DNA from: Tritrichomonas musculus
Lineage: Eukaryota > Parabasalia > Tritrichomonadida > Tritrichomonadidae
Assembly: GCA_039105265.1 (NCBI GenBank)
Contig: JAPFFF010000027.1
Location: 1,612,001 to 1,676,000, forward strand
Direction of reading: 5' to 3'
DNA: 64,000 nucleotides
The notes beneath the pieces were generated by a model. That model saw only the letters and a list, made by a program, of their open reading frames with translations, was not told where the DNA came from and made no database searches. Of the stretch, positions 27,390 through 38,713 are shown one piece after another. Each line of letters begins with the position of its first letter. Positions within the stretch are counted from its first letter, which is position 1. A program made the position numbers and the translations under genes.

Positions 27390-29075
27390 TTATTTTAATT
27401 CAAACAAACTTCCAAAGTATTCAAGAGCTGATATAGTTAAGTGATAACAACGGTTGGTTGTATTATAACCAATTTGCCTTATTTGAAGAAAACGAAAACC
27501 GATTTCGCTTTCAAATTTGCATTGAATTTCAAAAGTTTGAAATGCATTTATATCATCAAGGCTTTTAATATTATCACGCTTATCAAGAATTGTCCAATCG
27601 TTTTCCAATCCAGTATTTGATCCTTCGATTACCCAATTTTGTAAGTGATTGTTAGTAGGACCATAAGTGCCATCATGTCTAGACCTAATTGAATAATGAG
27701 TAGGAAGAACTTTTCGATCAATGAAATCATATCTCAAATAAGAATTTTGTGTATTATCAGATTCAGCATAGTTTGTTTGATCATTTATATTGACAGCATA
27801 TTTGGCCAAACGTTCCATGTATACACTTGGCATTGACACTTTGACAACTCCTTTTTCATCAACGTTTCCACCACTTACTAAAGTTAAATGCTGGATAATT
27901 CCATCAAATGTGTTTGGCTTGGTATGATCGTATTCAAAAACACTTTCTGTGTAAATTTTTGTGTTTTGAAGTCTTCTGTTCAGCGAACTGATGACTTCGT
28001 CTTTTTGTTGGTTGCTTTCTTCGAGCTGAGCCACTCTTGTTTTAAGATCTTTGAGCTGCTGCTTCAATTCGTCAATATCAACTCTATACGATGAGTTGTC
28101 ATCATTGATTGTATCGACATAGAAAAGGAGCCTATTTTGATCAACGCCGTCGAGGTAATATTTTGGTGTTTTTTCATCATTATCAAAGTTATCGTAAACC
28201 GAATCTTCCTTATTGAAAGCAAGTCTGTTGAATATTTCTTCAAAAGTTGGCCGTTCACGAGGTTCTTGTGACCAACATTTTTCAATTAATGATTGAAGTG
28301 ACTCTTTGATTGGAACCTTAAATTGAGGACGAAGACCTTCGAGGACTTGTTTATGGAGTTGGAAAGCTGTTATTTTACCTTTTACGTAATCATCGAATGG
28401 TGCTAATTGTGTAATAACTTCGTACATAAGGATTCCAAACGAATATACATCTGCTTTACCATTGTATTTGCCTCCATCAATAACTTCTGGGGCCATGTAT
28501 TGAGGGGTTCCAATATATTGTGTTTGATTACTTGATTTTCCAGGAGGAGAAAACTTAGATGTGCCAAAATCTGCAACATGAGGCTCTAAATTATCATCAA
28601 GTAAAACATTGTCTGGTTTTAGATCGCGATGAATAAGATAATGTTTATGGAGATACATCATTGCCCGGGCAACACCAACAAGAATCTTTTGTTTTGCTGT
28701 ATTATCGTAACTGGGATCTGCTAACCCTCTTTTGGCCTTGTTGAGATAAGCTGCAAGGGAACCATTTTCAGCATATTGCATTAATAATGTAACACGATTT
28801 TTCCCTTTGAAGTCAATTAGGGAGTATCCATAAAATTTAATAATAGTTAGATGCTGAGTGCGTATCATCAAGCCGATTTCTCGATTGATCATTTTTTTGG
28901 CATCATCATCATCATCGTCGTCATTAATAATCTTTCTGGAGACTTTTGCGGCATACTTTTTGCCGGTTTCCTTTTCTTCAACTAAATAAACTGTTCCAAA
29001 TCCTCCTTCACCTAGCTTTTGCTTTTTGACTAGGTTATTAAGATCTACTGAGTATCTATTCGGCAAATTTTCCAT
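27390..29075 (-). CDS. TKL-type protein kinase with coiled coil and F5/8C (discoidin)-like domain
   Basis: 561 residues, ATG at 29075. The kinase domain (about 15-287) is complete: GEGGFG loop (22-27), Lys44 in YAAKV, Glu66, HRDLKPDN (149-156), DFG (169-171), GTPQYMAPE, DVYSFGILMYEV and ERPTF. The sequence is of the tyrosine-kinase-like (TKL) group found in amoebae and trichomonads, with Ser/Thr specificity expected from HRDLKPDN. An aspartate run sits in the N-lobe (52-58). A coiled coil follows (about 333-372), probably for dimerisation. The tail (about 378-561) resembles a F5/8 type C/discoidin fold (LRYDFIDRKVLPTHYSIRSR, WVIEGSNTGLENDWTILDKR, FRFLQIRQIGYN), as in trichomonad BTB proteins. 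No signal peptide or membrane span, so it is an intracellular kinase whose tail may bind protein or carbohydrate. Confidence 0.92.
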   Translation of the reverse strand: MENLPNRYSVDLNNLVKKQKLGEGGFGTVYLVEEKETGKKYAAKVSRKIINDDDDDDDAKKMINREIGLMIRTQHLTIIKFYGYSLIDFKGKNRVTLLMQYAENGSLAAYLNKAKRGLADPSYDNTAKQKILVGVARAMMYLHKHYLIHRDLKPDNVLLDDNLEPHVADFGTSKFSPPGKSSNQTQYIGTPQYMAPEVIDGGKYNGKADVYSFGILMYEVITQLAPFDDYVKGKITAFQLHKQVLEGLRPQFKVPIKESLQSLIEKCWSQEPRERPTFEEIFNRLAFNKEDSVYDNFDNDEKTPKYYLDGVDQNRLLFYVDTINDDNSSYRVDIDELKQQLKDLKTRVAQLEESNQQKDEVISSLNRRLQNTKIYTESVFEYDHTKPNTFDGIIQHLTLVSGGNVDEKGVVKVSMPSVYMERLAKYAVNINDQTNYAESDNTQNSYLRYDFIDRKVLPTHYSIRSRHDGTYGPTNNHLQNWVIEGSNTGLENDWTILDKRDNIKSLDDINAFQTFEIQCKFESEIGFRFLQIRQIGYNTTNRCYHLTISALEYFGSLFELK

Positions 29076-30636
29076 AATGAATAGTAAAAATGTCTTTTTC
29101 TAAAAATAAGCTGTTACCTTCTTAAAAAAAGCAGTTATGAATAAGAAAATGGAAAAAAAAGTTGATTATCTTCTCAAAAAGGAAAAAATATATTCTTTTA
29201 AGACCTCTGAATATGAAACAATCTTTATTAATTTTTTTTTAAATTTCGAAATATTAATGTGATTTTTAATTCATATTTATAAAGGAGCGAACGTTTGAAA
29301 GCAATTAGTTGTCAAAGTTGAAATGATGCCAACGTCAACGAATTGAAGTCAAAGTTAAATTTTAATATTTTTACATGAAAATAGGATTGTTCATAATAAA
29401 CATATGCTAATTGATTTCGAATTAGAATATTATTGTTCTTACCTTCTTCAATATTCTTAAAATCTATTCATACCCTTGCCTTTTTAATTTTTTTATTGAA
29501 AAAAATTGAATGGCGGAAAAAATATATCAAAAAGTTTAAATTTTTAAATAGTAAAAAAAAATGTTCATAAAATAATATGAACTAACATTAACTCGTTTGT
29601 TTATTTCAATGTTTTCTGAGCGTTGAAAGCTTCGTAGATGACATTCTTTTCGTTGATCGTTGACTGTCAATGAACGAGAGGTTTAGGGGCACAGGTAACC
29701 GTTTTTCGTATGTTAAAAAACCTTAAAAATGCTTTTATATCTTATTATGAAAACAAGAAAAAACAATATTTTTAAAATATATTAGTTCTTTATATTAGAT
29801 TAAATAATCCCTGATGTTATATTACATAATAATCTCAAGTTTGATGTAATAATTGAATAATAATAATATATAATTTAGATAAAAAATATATTCTCATTTT
29901 TTATTTTTAAAATATATTATAAATAAATATATTTGTATTTTTTATTTCTATAAAAATTTGAATACATTCTTGATCTGAAAATATTTTCTAGATATCAAAT
30001 TTTTTCTTGATATCAGATATCGAGATCAATATCAAATTAATAATTTTGTTATCAATATCAATAAACGTACTAATAATTGATAATTGATTATCGAGATATA
30101 ACAAGCCTATCTAATCTAATATATCTTTTCAGTTATTAAAGTGGATTTTCCTGTTATCAATAAGAAATTTCCTTTTTATAAGTGAATTTTTTCTGTTATA
30201 ATCCTAAAAAGACTTTAATTAAACAAAAACAAAATTAATTAATATAAGTTTTTAATATAAATATATTTTTAAGAATAATGACAAACATTAAATGATTCAA
30301 TGTGAATTACACAACAAGTGATATTAATCTTCGTTTCGTTTCCAAATTAAAAAAAAAAAAAAAAATCACATTGATCATCGTAAAACATTTCTAGAATTAG
30401 CAGGCCGAAAATATAAATAATAAAAACATTGGTTGTAAAAAAACATTAATTTGAAAGAATGAGGCATATTAATAATATAACATTTGATAATATAAATATA
30501 ACAAAAAAGTTTGTATTTCTGTGCAATTCAAGGTCAATAAATTAATAACATTAAATGAACAAACGAAACATTAAAAAACAACAACAAAAAGAAGAACATC
30601 AAAAATTGAATGACTTTGTTTGAATTTGAAAAAATC
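29076..30636. other. 1.56 kb AT-rich spacer, no gene recognised
   Basis: Upstream region of the kinase gene and 3' flank of TOR. It contains an AT-rich block (29.7-30.3 kb) with several GATATCA/TATCAA words. The part 29590-29720 is more complex but shows no conserved frame. No RNA gene seen. Confidence 0.5.
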
Positions 30637-33600
30637 TTACCAAAAAGGACACCAACCAGGATAATGTCTAATATAATAAGCAGGATCAGAAGCTATATCG
30701 ATTAACAAACTAACCTGCTCTTGAACGGGCAATTCTTTTTTCCCAGGGCTTGTAATCATAGAATCATTAATAATTCCGTATTTCGAGGAAATTTCTGTTC
30801 CAGCCAATTTTCTAGCGCATCTTCTAATCAACTCCACTGGTTTCTCCCCGCCACCTTCCTTTTGGAAGTGAGCCAAAGGTTCTTCGACGAAGATCGTCAA
30901 TTGCGCAATCAAAGTTTCTTTATTTTCACGCAGGACCTTCATTATCTCGTTGGCGAACTCCTGGAAGAGCCCATTTTCGATAGAACCCTCGAATGCGTTG
31001 ATAATCATTCTCGTTAGTCTAAACGGAACTTTTTCAGGGAATTGCTTTCTAAATAACGTTTTTTCAAAGGACTCACAAAAATCAATGTGGACGATATTTC
31101 CGGTTTCTCTCTGCACCATTATATTTGAAGGATGACGATCACCGAGGCCAATGATGTAACCAACCATTGACATCAAGGATGAAGAAAGGGTGAATTTTTG
31201 AGTTCTTGTCATCCAAACCGCCGCAGATGGTGATTTCAACCACATTGCCTCAAAAAGTTCCTGTCCTTTAGTTTTTGTGAGGACCTCTTCAAAAACTTCG
31301 AGTCTTTGTAAAGAGTTCATTTGAATGAAGTTTGTGTTTGTGAATGATGTGATGACTTCACTTTCAATTTCTTTTGAAATTCCGAACATTTTTCGGTTTT
31401 CAACGATCATTTGATGCATCGTATCGGCGCCGGTTACCCACTTGATAAGTCCGACGGTTTTTGTTAACGGAATAACAGCATAGCGGGCAATGAAGACTTC
31501 GTTCTCCTTCGTTGAATCAATGTTGCATAACATTCCATTAATCAACGCAAAAAGAAGCATCAGTCTCTCGTCGAGTCGAAGGTCTTCAGATCCTTTCAAG
31601 AGGTATTTAAGCTTCTTTCCATCTCGCGTGTTGATGAAGAGACATCGTGGATGCTGCTGCGTTTCAAGGACTTCAAGAACAGGCTCAATTGAATATATTT
31701 GATTCTCATACTCATACTTATCGTTGATTTCATTGCATGCGTAATCAGAGTTAATTTTAACAAAGTTTGTCCCAGGAGCGTTGATAGCGAATCCTCTTTT
31801 CATGACGAGCTTCTCGCTGACTTTCGAAAGGAAAATGGCAGACAGTTTGTTTACTCTCTCACTTAATGAATTATACAAAGTTCGTATTTTGGACCAAATT
31901 TCCTGACTTTTTTGATTCAAAAACTCAACTTTCAAACATTGAATGAAATCATCATAAAGACGTATGAAAAGATGATCGAGCTCACATTGTGGTTTCTCAT
32001 ACATGTTGAATAAGTTAGTCAGCGTTTGGCATGCTTGACGAGGATACTTTGAAGCTTCTTCAATTGAAGTCATCCAAATTTCAAACCATGTCAAAGCACA
32101 ACGAATCATTCCATCAATGAATAAGTTCGAATCTTCAGCGGCGTTCGCCTTATAATTCCGTATTTTGTCAACAATTGATTGTGCGATGATGCTTTTTTCA
32201 TCATTCGAAAGAATGTAAAGATTCAGCGCAAAGTAGATCTCTTGGAAATAATACATGCTCGATGTTGTCAATAATCTTTCGATGATTGAATTGACATTTT
32301 TGTCGGGATGATCAAGCTTCGATGTAATCAATGGAAGAACTTTTATTACAGCCGATGGCAACAGATTTAAATTGATGAATTGACTAGTTACATGTTCGGA
32401 TGAAGATGATAAAATGGATAAAATTTGCGATGCAAATTCAAGTGAATCTTTGGGTACTAATTCAGTCAACTTCAAAAAGGCACTGATTGCATTGTTGGCA
32501 TAAATGTCTTGGTTTTGTACAGTCGTTTCATTTTTGGCTGATTTCGATTTGACTGCCAATTTACTTTCTGTAAAAAGTGACGAATTGACATATGCCCATT
32601 TTCGCCATAATTTCGGCCTCGTCGGTTCAATGTCAAGTGCTATCTTGTAAAATTGTGCAATCTTTCGAAGTGAATGAACTGGATCCAATGAAAGAAGGTA
32701 GTCTCCTGCAAGTCTGTTTGCACAGGCAATGAAATGCGAATCTTTTCGATGAGAAATTGCAACTTCAACTGTTGATTTACAAGCTTCGTTAGGGAAAGTT
32801 GCGACAAATTCATTGAAGGTGAAATTTTTCTGTTCATTGGTGAATTTATCAAATTTTTGAAAGAAAAAATCACTGAAATTTTCAAGGTCACAATTCAAAT
32901 CAAACTTTTTGATATAAAATTCTTTCAGTTTGTTTGAAAATGAAGATGTTTGAATCATGCTATAAAGATGACTTGTTTTTATCTCAGCATTTGTAATTGA
33001 ACAGATTCTTTTAAGAGTTTCAAAACAGACTTCTTCAGTTGGACTATAGATACATGAACAAACAGCATCTAAATAAATACAAGTTGACACTTTGTCTCCT
33101 TTTTCCCACCAAATCTTGCATGCCTGAATGGTCACTCTTGGATCAAAACAATGAATTATTTTATCCATGAAATAGTAATCAATTAATGATGAATATTTGG
33201 CTTTTCTAAGTTCAGAAATAATTTTCAAATAAAATTGGAGGTTTGATTGAATTGGAACTACAATTTCTCGGATTCCTATCGTTCTTTCCCAAATGACTCT
33301 TGACCTTTTAAAATGCTTGACTCTTCTTGAGAAGAAACTTGTTGTTTGGCCAGAAGAAGACTTGTTCATTTTATAATTCAAGACTTCTTGATATTCAATA
33401 AGAAGTTCAGCCTTGTCTTGATCATCTTCTATTTGATTCTGATCACCTGCAATATATTGACTACTTTGCTTAGCAAGCATTCTATATGACAAGTCAATTA
33501 ATTCTTGTGCATGCGAATAATTCTGACTGTCAATTGATATGAAAATGACGTTTAAAAGACGTTGAAGTGTCCAATTCATTTCAAATTTTTTGACGGTTTC

Positions 33601-36600
33601 TTTGATCTTTTCAAAGTTATTATTCAAATAATATGGCCAAAAGAAGTCATCAATTACTTCCATCTTCTCATTTTCATTCATCTGTTGGAATTGCTCTTCA
33701 TACTTAAGAATGTCATCATATCTGTTTAAGTTGTTTAATGAATGAATGACATATCTCAAAGGCGCATTAATTGACTGATATATTTTCAATGCTTTGGACC
33801 AATCGCCAAGTTCACCACTCCAATTAGCGAAGTCCATCATACTGATATTTTTCTCAGCTTTTTTAAGAATACCACGAGCTGTTGCATGTCTTCCCATTTT
33901 GATACAAACATTAATCATCATTTTAATAAGGTCAATATTTGATTTTGAATTTGTTTCAATATTCATGATATTCAATTTACAATCTTTAAGTTGTTGAATA
34001 TCACTGTCACTTGGTCTTTTGACACTTTTTTTAACAGTTAAAGGTGCATTTGTATTGTTATCATTTGGCATTACGTTTGTGTCAAAACTGCCACCACTTT
34101 CATTCGATAATCTTTTACTTCGAATGTTTGACTTCTTTTCTTTTAATGATTGTTTGTTCATCAAAACTTGAATTCGTTTCTCTTTGTTGCCATATTTACA
34201 GTTGGCATCAATGCCACATAGATGCTTCTTTTGAAGGAGAAACATTGTGTTTTGATGCGATGATGATAATTCGGCAATTTTGGCTAAATCAACCTTCATT
34301 GGTAACAATGCTTTATCTGCAATTTGTATCAATAAAAAGAAGGCTGAATTCACATTTCGATGATTATGAAGTACATAATCAACAATGTTTGAAAAATGAT
34401 CTCGATCAGCTACATTTGCTTTCTTCCAACATGATAAAAAAGCAATTGGAAAAAGTTTTGATAAAAAACCAACACTTGTATTCAAAAAGTCAGAACAGGC
34501 ACGAATTGAAGGACTTGGACTTTTGGTTATTGTTATTCTTAACAAGTTCTTCAACCATAAAGTTATATGTAATTCACTTGGATATTCCATGTCTATGAAA
34601 AAGTGCTCTGTTTGAAGTCTCATGAAACTTTTCGGTATCGAAAACTTAATTCGATAATCTTTAATGAATTTTGGCATGATTCCACTATCCATGAAATTGT
34701 TATTGTTATTGTTATTGCTATTCATGGATGAATACGTTTTAAGTTGGTCCAAATATTTAAATGAAATTGAACTAACTTCAAAAATATGAAAAACATCTTC
34801 GTAAGAAAGATTACAAAAGACACTTAAAGAAGCTAAAAATTCTCCGATGTTTGCCTTTTGTGTTTTATGCAATTTAAGTGCAAACATGACAAGTCTCGAT
34901 GTAAACATTGATAAGTCAATTGATTGTGCAATTGATATTATTACATGCAAGACACTTGGTATTAGTTTCGAATTCAAAAGATTTCGATCAACATAACTTT
35001 CAAGTGCCTTAATTAAATGAATGAATGGATGATGTTGAAAGATAATTATTGAAGCAACAAGTTGCAACAAACTCTTGAATAAAGAAATGTCATTAATTGC
35101 ACTATTATTGTAGTTTGAGTTAAATGTGGCTGGTGCTGAATCAGTAGACGATGTAAATTGACTCAAACTTAGTATGTGTGAAGATGACATAGAAGCCGAT
35201 AGAGGAATATTTGTTGTCTTTTGATAGATGGTGTTAATACAAGTATTCATCTGTGCAATTGCTGTATATAAGATAGAATCAGAACATGAAATAAAGTCTG
35301 TTTTCATAAAGTAAGAAATAAGAGTGCAGAAATGAACACAACTTTCTAAATACATCAATGATTGCAATTCAGGTAGAAAAAGTGGCAGCAATTGAACAAA
35401 GTCTTTCAAAGTGTTACAAGCAATAATTTCAAGATATTGAAATGCTTTATTTTTAACCATTTCTGATCCTTTCCGTAACAAATAATGAAAAACAAGTGCA
35501 ATTTTAGGTAAGAATTTGGCTGAATAAATCGGATCTCCTTCGACGATTAAAGCGAATGTTTTCAATGTCGTTAATGAAGGCTCGCCTATGTATTTCATTA
35601 TGTTTGTTATGGCTAGATCTGTTGCATATGAAGGTACATGTGCCATAACTGCACTAAGATCAGATGGTGTCGATATACTTTGTGTTTGAAGAATATCTAA
35701 GGAATCAAAGGCACTACCAAAAAGTTGAAGAATTGAAATCGCCAATTTCTCATTCGTTGTTGTTGATAAGATTTGAAGAAGTGGACTTGCCATCTGTGGG
35801 CAACGAAGACGAATATTTAAGCCATTAAATGTTTGTAATGAAAGTTTTGTTAAACTTTTCATTGCACTGATTAACAAGTCTTCATTTGTCCTCGTTTGGA
35901 AGACATTCGAATAAGCATTCAAAATGGCAACCATGTAAGGCTCACACAACGAACCAAGATTAGAGACAGACTTCAATAAATAAGCATCTCTTCTATCAAT
36001 GTCACCAGAACGAAAAATCAAATACAACTTTGATTTATTTGGCTCTTTCATGCTTCTTTTTTCATTCATTAAAAGATCAGGCATTTCGATTTTATCAAGA
36101 CTATATTTCAACATTATTTCTGGCGTGCTTGCGTATTCTTCACCAAAGTTGCTTGGAAGGTTGAGACCCAACAAAGAAGACGAAGTTGAAGGTGATGAAG
36201 GATTAACCAAATCAACAGGAAAATTAGAATAATTAGAATTAATTAATGTTGTTGTTGCTGCGTTTTGATTTTGATTATTTTGATTCTGATTGTTTTGAGT
36301 GCTTTGATTTTGATTCTGATTCAGTGAGTTTAAACTGCCGGCTTGAATCAAAGCGGGCGATTTTGGAGACTCTAAAAGATAAGAAAGATGATCAATGCTA
36401 TGCTGTTGATTCACTTGAATTTGTTTATTTTGCAAGTTCATGTTGTTGCTGCTGTTGTTTGTATTGTTGTTTTTGCTAATGTTGTTAATGAATTGGCTGT
36501 AGGTGAAAATATTTCGCCTCTCACCACTTGTGCCTGATGAATTGATCAGTTTAAGACAGACACAAATAATCGTCGGCGCCAAGTCAGCAATTATTTTCTT

Positions 36601-38700
36601 GCAATGCTTCGTAACTGCCTCTAGAAACTGCGCAAAGTTTGCACTTTCATTGACATTGGTCGTCGTTTCAATTGAAAAGAAAATTTGATGCAAATATTCA
36701 ATTATCATTGGCCGAAAACAAAGTGGATTGTACTCGTATATCTTAGATATCAGTTTAATGCCACTTTTTCGGACAAGTGGCGAAGGATCAGCTATGTAGT
36801 GCATGACACTCATCTCCATCGCAAGGACGGAATCGGGCTTTAAAAACTCCATCGCAAGGAGCCTGTTTTTTTCATTATCGTCGACCAAGCTCGACATGAG
36901 AATCATTTTTCTTGCTTCGTTATAATCATCAAAAAGTGGTAACGTTTTGATGATCTGCCGTCTAAATTTAGAGTCATCAGAAACCGATAAAAGGACGATC
37001 AATTTCTTCAGAAATTTCTCACAATTAGAAACTTCATCACCACAGTTGCCATCGCCATTGTCATCGAGCACAAAAATGTCGGGACAAAGTGGATACATAA
37101 GAAGGGCGGCTGTCATGAGTTCTGTGTCCTGGTTCTTGGAGACAAAAGCGTACTTGAAGTGCTCTTTAACTTTCTCTGTGAGGAGGGAGGGACAAAGAAA
37201 CATGCACTTAATGTAGTGCTTGCATATGATCGTCGTGTTGGTGAATTTTAGGTCAATTAACTTGGAGCTGCTTGGAAACCGCTCCAGAAAAAATAAAAGT
37301 AAGCAAAACGGACACACGTAGCCTTTCTTATAGCTGCAAAATAATTGTATGCGATCTGTACCCATCTGGTTCTTGAACTTTTGGCTCCTATCGTCTTCAA
37401 GCTTGTATATAAAATCAATCACAACTTGATAAAAAGATTTTTCAATACTTATTTGGTCGGTATCATTATTTATGTCTAGAGACGACGCTATCGTTGTGAC
37501 AAGCTTCTGGAAAACGGTCTCTGGATCTCTGAATTTTGTAAAGCGACGATAGAAAAGGTCAAATAATTTATCTATGTTGATCGTTATCGCTTTTAAACTA
37601 AGTTTTTCAATTGCTTTTATTATTAGATTGTAAAAAGCATTCAAAATCTCGTTATCGGCTGTAAAGTATTTATGTTCTTCTAGTTTATCAATAAAGTCAT
37701 TGAAATTATATAGGTTTTCATAGGACGTGTCTTTCTTTTTCGTCATAAAATTCAGTAAAAAAGTGTAAAATCGTATTGCACAGTAAATTTTATGCGGTTT
37801 GACTCGTATTTGATCTGGCGCTGTTGAAAAAAGTGATTGGGAAAAATATTTCTTCATTCGTTCTTCAAACATTGATAGTTTTGGCTCTAAGTCGTTTCTT
37901 TCAACATGATTAAATTGAAATTCGAAAAGTTTCATCGCGATTTTTTGGCACTCTTTGTCAGCAGAAGCTGCTATTTTTAAAAGCGCAGGAAAGTAATTAA
38001 AGATAATTTGAATGATTTCGTTTGAAAGCGAAAGTTTTCTGACTCTTTTTAATATTATTAAGGCAGTATAAGTAAAATCGGAATTTAAACTAGCGGTTAC
38101 GGGAAAACTTGACGCATCGAAAGAATTACTGCTATTGCTTACTGAGCTAGCAAGGCTAATATTAGAATTTGAAATTGTTCCGCTTAAATTTTGATTTGCT
38201 TTTAACTTTAATTTTATTTGATTATTGAATATATGAAGCGTCTTTTTACTAAAATCTAGTAAATCCTTGAAAGCTTGATTGGCTTCATTCGAATCTACAG
38301 CAAGCCAATAAAAAGTTTTACTAATCGCTTTGGCAACAAGTTTTCCATCGTTTTTCATTTCTTTAACTCTTGAAATAAAAACTTGAAAGTACGGAAGCGA
38401 AATGTCTTGATTTCTTTGAAAATGATATAAAATTGAAAGTTCAAGAAGACATTGCAGAATTTCTTTTTGTATTGAGCGACTAATTTCTCCACTTTTATCG
38501 GAAGACAATGAAAATACTTCGGAATGATTTTTAATATTCTTTTCGAGTGACATATAGAACAATACTATATCAGATTCGGGCAAATTAAGAAGGCATTCTT
38601 TTAATTCTTGAATTACTTGCTCTCTGTGGCGTTTCCATGTCTTGTAATCGGGAGTCGTTAAGTTAGAATTTAGAAAGTATTGTTGGAAAAGAGATGTCAT
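30637..38700 (-). CDS. TOR: TOR (target of rapamycin) kinase, PIKK family
   Basis: 2687 residues from ATG 38700, the size expected of TOR (about 2400-2700). Helical HEAT-type repeats fill the N-terminal half, interrupted by an Asn/Gln run (about 795-825). The FAT region (about 1550-2190) is followed by an FRB-like segment (about 2195-2290; WFEIWMTSIEEASKYP matches WHEMWHEGLEEASRLY). In the kinase domain, KYLLKGSEDLRLDER, GLGDRHPSN and FPEKVPFRLTRM are conserved, and the FATC ends in GWCPFW, a TOR signature. The activation-loop triplet is DFC (HIDFCESFE) instead of DFG. TOR links nutrients to growth in complexes with Raptor or Rictor and LST8. The FRB residues that contact rapamycin are poorly conserved, so drug sensitivity cannot be assumed. 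Intronless. TATCAAAAAGTTT lies 14 bp upstream. Confidence 0.95.
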   Translation of the reverse strand: MTSLFQQYFLNSNLTTPDYKTWKRHREQVIQELKECLLNLPESDIVLFYMSLEKNIKNHSEVFSLSSDKSGEISRSIQKEILQCLLELSILYHFQRNQDISLPYFQVFISRVKEMKNDGKLVAKAISKTFYWLAVDSNEANQAFKDLLDFSKKTLHIFNNQIKLKLKANQNLSGTISNSNISLASSVSNSSNSFDASSFPVTASLNSDFTYTALIILKRVRKLSLSNEIIQIIFNYFPALLKIAASADKECQKIAMKLFEFQFNHVERNDLEPKLSMFEERMKKYFSQSLFSTAPDQIRVKPHKIYCAIRFYTFLLNFMTKKKDTSYENLYNFNDFIDKLEEHKYFTADNEILNAFYNLIIKAIEKLSLKAITINIDKLFDLFYRRFTKFRDPETVFQKLVTTIASSLDINNDTDQISIEKSFYQVVIDFIYKLEDDRSQKFKNQMGTDRIQLFCSYKKGYVCPFCLLLFFLERFPSSSKLIDLKFTNTTIICKHYIKCMFLCPSLLTEKVKEHFKYAFVSKNQDTELMTAALLMYPLCPDIFVLDDNGDGNCGDEVSNCEKFLKKLIVLLSVSDDSKFRRQIIKTLPLFDDYNEARKMILMSSLVDDNEKNRLLAMEFLKPDSVLAMEMSVMHYIADPSPLVRKSGIKLISKIYEYNPLCFRPMIIEYLHQIFFSIETTTNVNESANFAQFLEAVTKHCKKIIADLAPTIICVCLKLINSSGTSGERRNIFTYSQFINNISKNNNTNNSSNNMNLQNKQIQVNQQHSIDHLSYLLESPKSPALIQAGSLNSLNQNQNQSTQNNQNQNNQNQNAATTTLINSNYSNFPVDLVNPSSPSTSSSLLGLNLPSNFGEEYASTPEIMLKYSLDKIEMPDLLMNEKRSMKEPNKSKLYLIFRSGDIDRRDAYLLKSVSNLGSLCEPYMVAILNAYSNVFQTRTNEDLLISAMKSLTKLSLQTFNGLNIRLRCPQMASPLLQILSTTTNEKLAISILQLFGSAFDSLDILQTQSISTPSDLSAVMAHVPSYATDLAITNIMKYIGEPSLTTLKTFALIVEGDPIYSAKFLPKIALVFHYLLRKGSEMVKNKAFQYLEIIACNTLKDFVQLLPLFLPELQSLMYLESCVHFCTLISYFMKTDFISCSDSILYTAIAQMNTCINTIYQKTTNIPLSASMSSSHILSLSQFTSSTDSAPATFNSNYNNSAINDISLFKSLLQLVASIIIFQHHPFIHLIKALESYVDRNLLNSKLIPSVLHVIISIAQSIDLSMFTSRLVMFALKLHKTQKANIGEFLASLSVFCNLSYEDVFHIFEVSSISFKYLDQLKTYSSMNSNNNNNNNFMDSGIMPKFIKDYRIKFSIPKSFMRLQTEHFFIDMEYPSELHITLWLKNLLRITITKSPSPSIRACSDFLNTSVGFLSKLFPIAFLSCWKKANVADRDHFSNIVDYVLHNHRNVNSAFFLLIQIADKALLPMKVDLAKIAELSSSHQNTMFLLQKKHLCGIDANCKYGNKEKRIQVLMNKQSLKEKKSNIRSKRLSNESGGSFDTNVMPNDNNTNAPLTVKKSVKRPSDSDIQQLKDCKLNIMNIETNSKSNIDLIKMMINVCIKMGRHATARGILKKAEKNISMMDFANWSGELGDWSKALKIYQSINAPLRYVIHSLNNLNRYDDILKYEEQFQQMNENEKMEVIDDFFWPYYLNNNFEKIKETVKKFEMNWTLQRLLNVIFISIDSQNYSHAQELIDLSYRMLAKQSSQYIAGDQNQIEDDQDKAELLIEYQEVLNYKMNKSSSGQTTSFFSRRVKHFKRSRVIWERTIGIREIVVPIQSNLQFYLKIISELRKAKYSSLIDYYFMDKIIHCFDPRVTIQACKIWWEKGDKVSTCIYLDAVCSCIYSPTEEVCFETLKRICSITNAEIKTSHLYSMIQTSSFSNKLKEFYIKKFDLNCDLENFSDFFFQKFDKFTNEQKNFTFNEFVATFPNEACKSTVEVAISHRKDSHFIACANRLAGDYLLSLDPVHSLRKIAQFYKIALDIEPTRPKLWRKWAYVNSSLFTESKLAVKSKSAKNETTVQNQDIYANNAISAFLKLTELVPKDSLEFASQILSILSSSSEHVTSQFINLNLLPSAVIKVLPLITSKLDHPDKNVNSIIERLLTTSSMYYFQEIYFALNLYILSNDEKSIIAQSIVDKIRNYKANAAEDSNLFIDGMIRCALTWFEIWMTSIEEASKYPRQACQTLTNLFNMYEKPQCELDHLFIRLYDDFIQCLKVEFLNQKSQEIWSKIRTLYNSLSERVNKLSAIFLSKVSEKLVMKRGFAINAPGTNFVKINSDYACNEINDKYEYENQIYSIEPVLEVLETQQHPRCLFINTRDGKKLKYLLKGSEDLRLDERLMLLFALINGMLCNIDSTKENEVFIARYAVIPLTKTVGLIKWVTGADTMHQMIVENRKMFGISKEIESEVITSFTNTNFIQMNSLQRLEVFEEVLTKTKGQELFEAMWLKSPSAAVWMTRTQKFTLSSSLMSMVGYIIGLGDRHPSNIMVQRETGNIVHIDFCESFEKTLFRKQFPEKVPFRLTRMIINAFEGSIENGLFQEFANEIMKVLRENKETLIAQLTIFVEEPLAHFQKEGGGEKPVELIRRCARKLAGTEISSKYGIINDSMITSPGKKELPVQEQVSLLIDIASDPAYYIRHYPGWCPFW

Positions 38701-38713
38701 TCGATTTATACCG

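Noticed and set aside
30637-38700. TRRAP/Tra1 or ATM/ATR instead of TOR
   Set aside because: TRRAP lacks the kinase motifs seen here (GDRHPSN, LKGSEDLRLDER), and the C-terminal GWCPFW with an FRB-like segment is specific to TOR.
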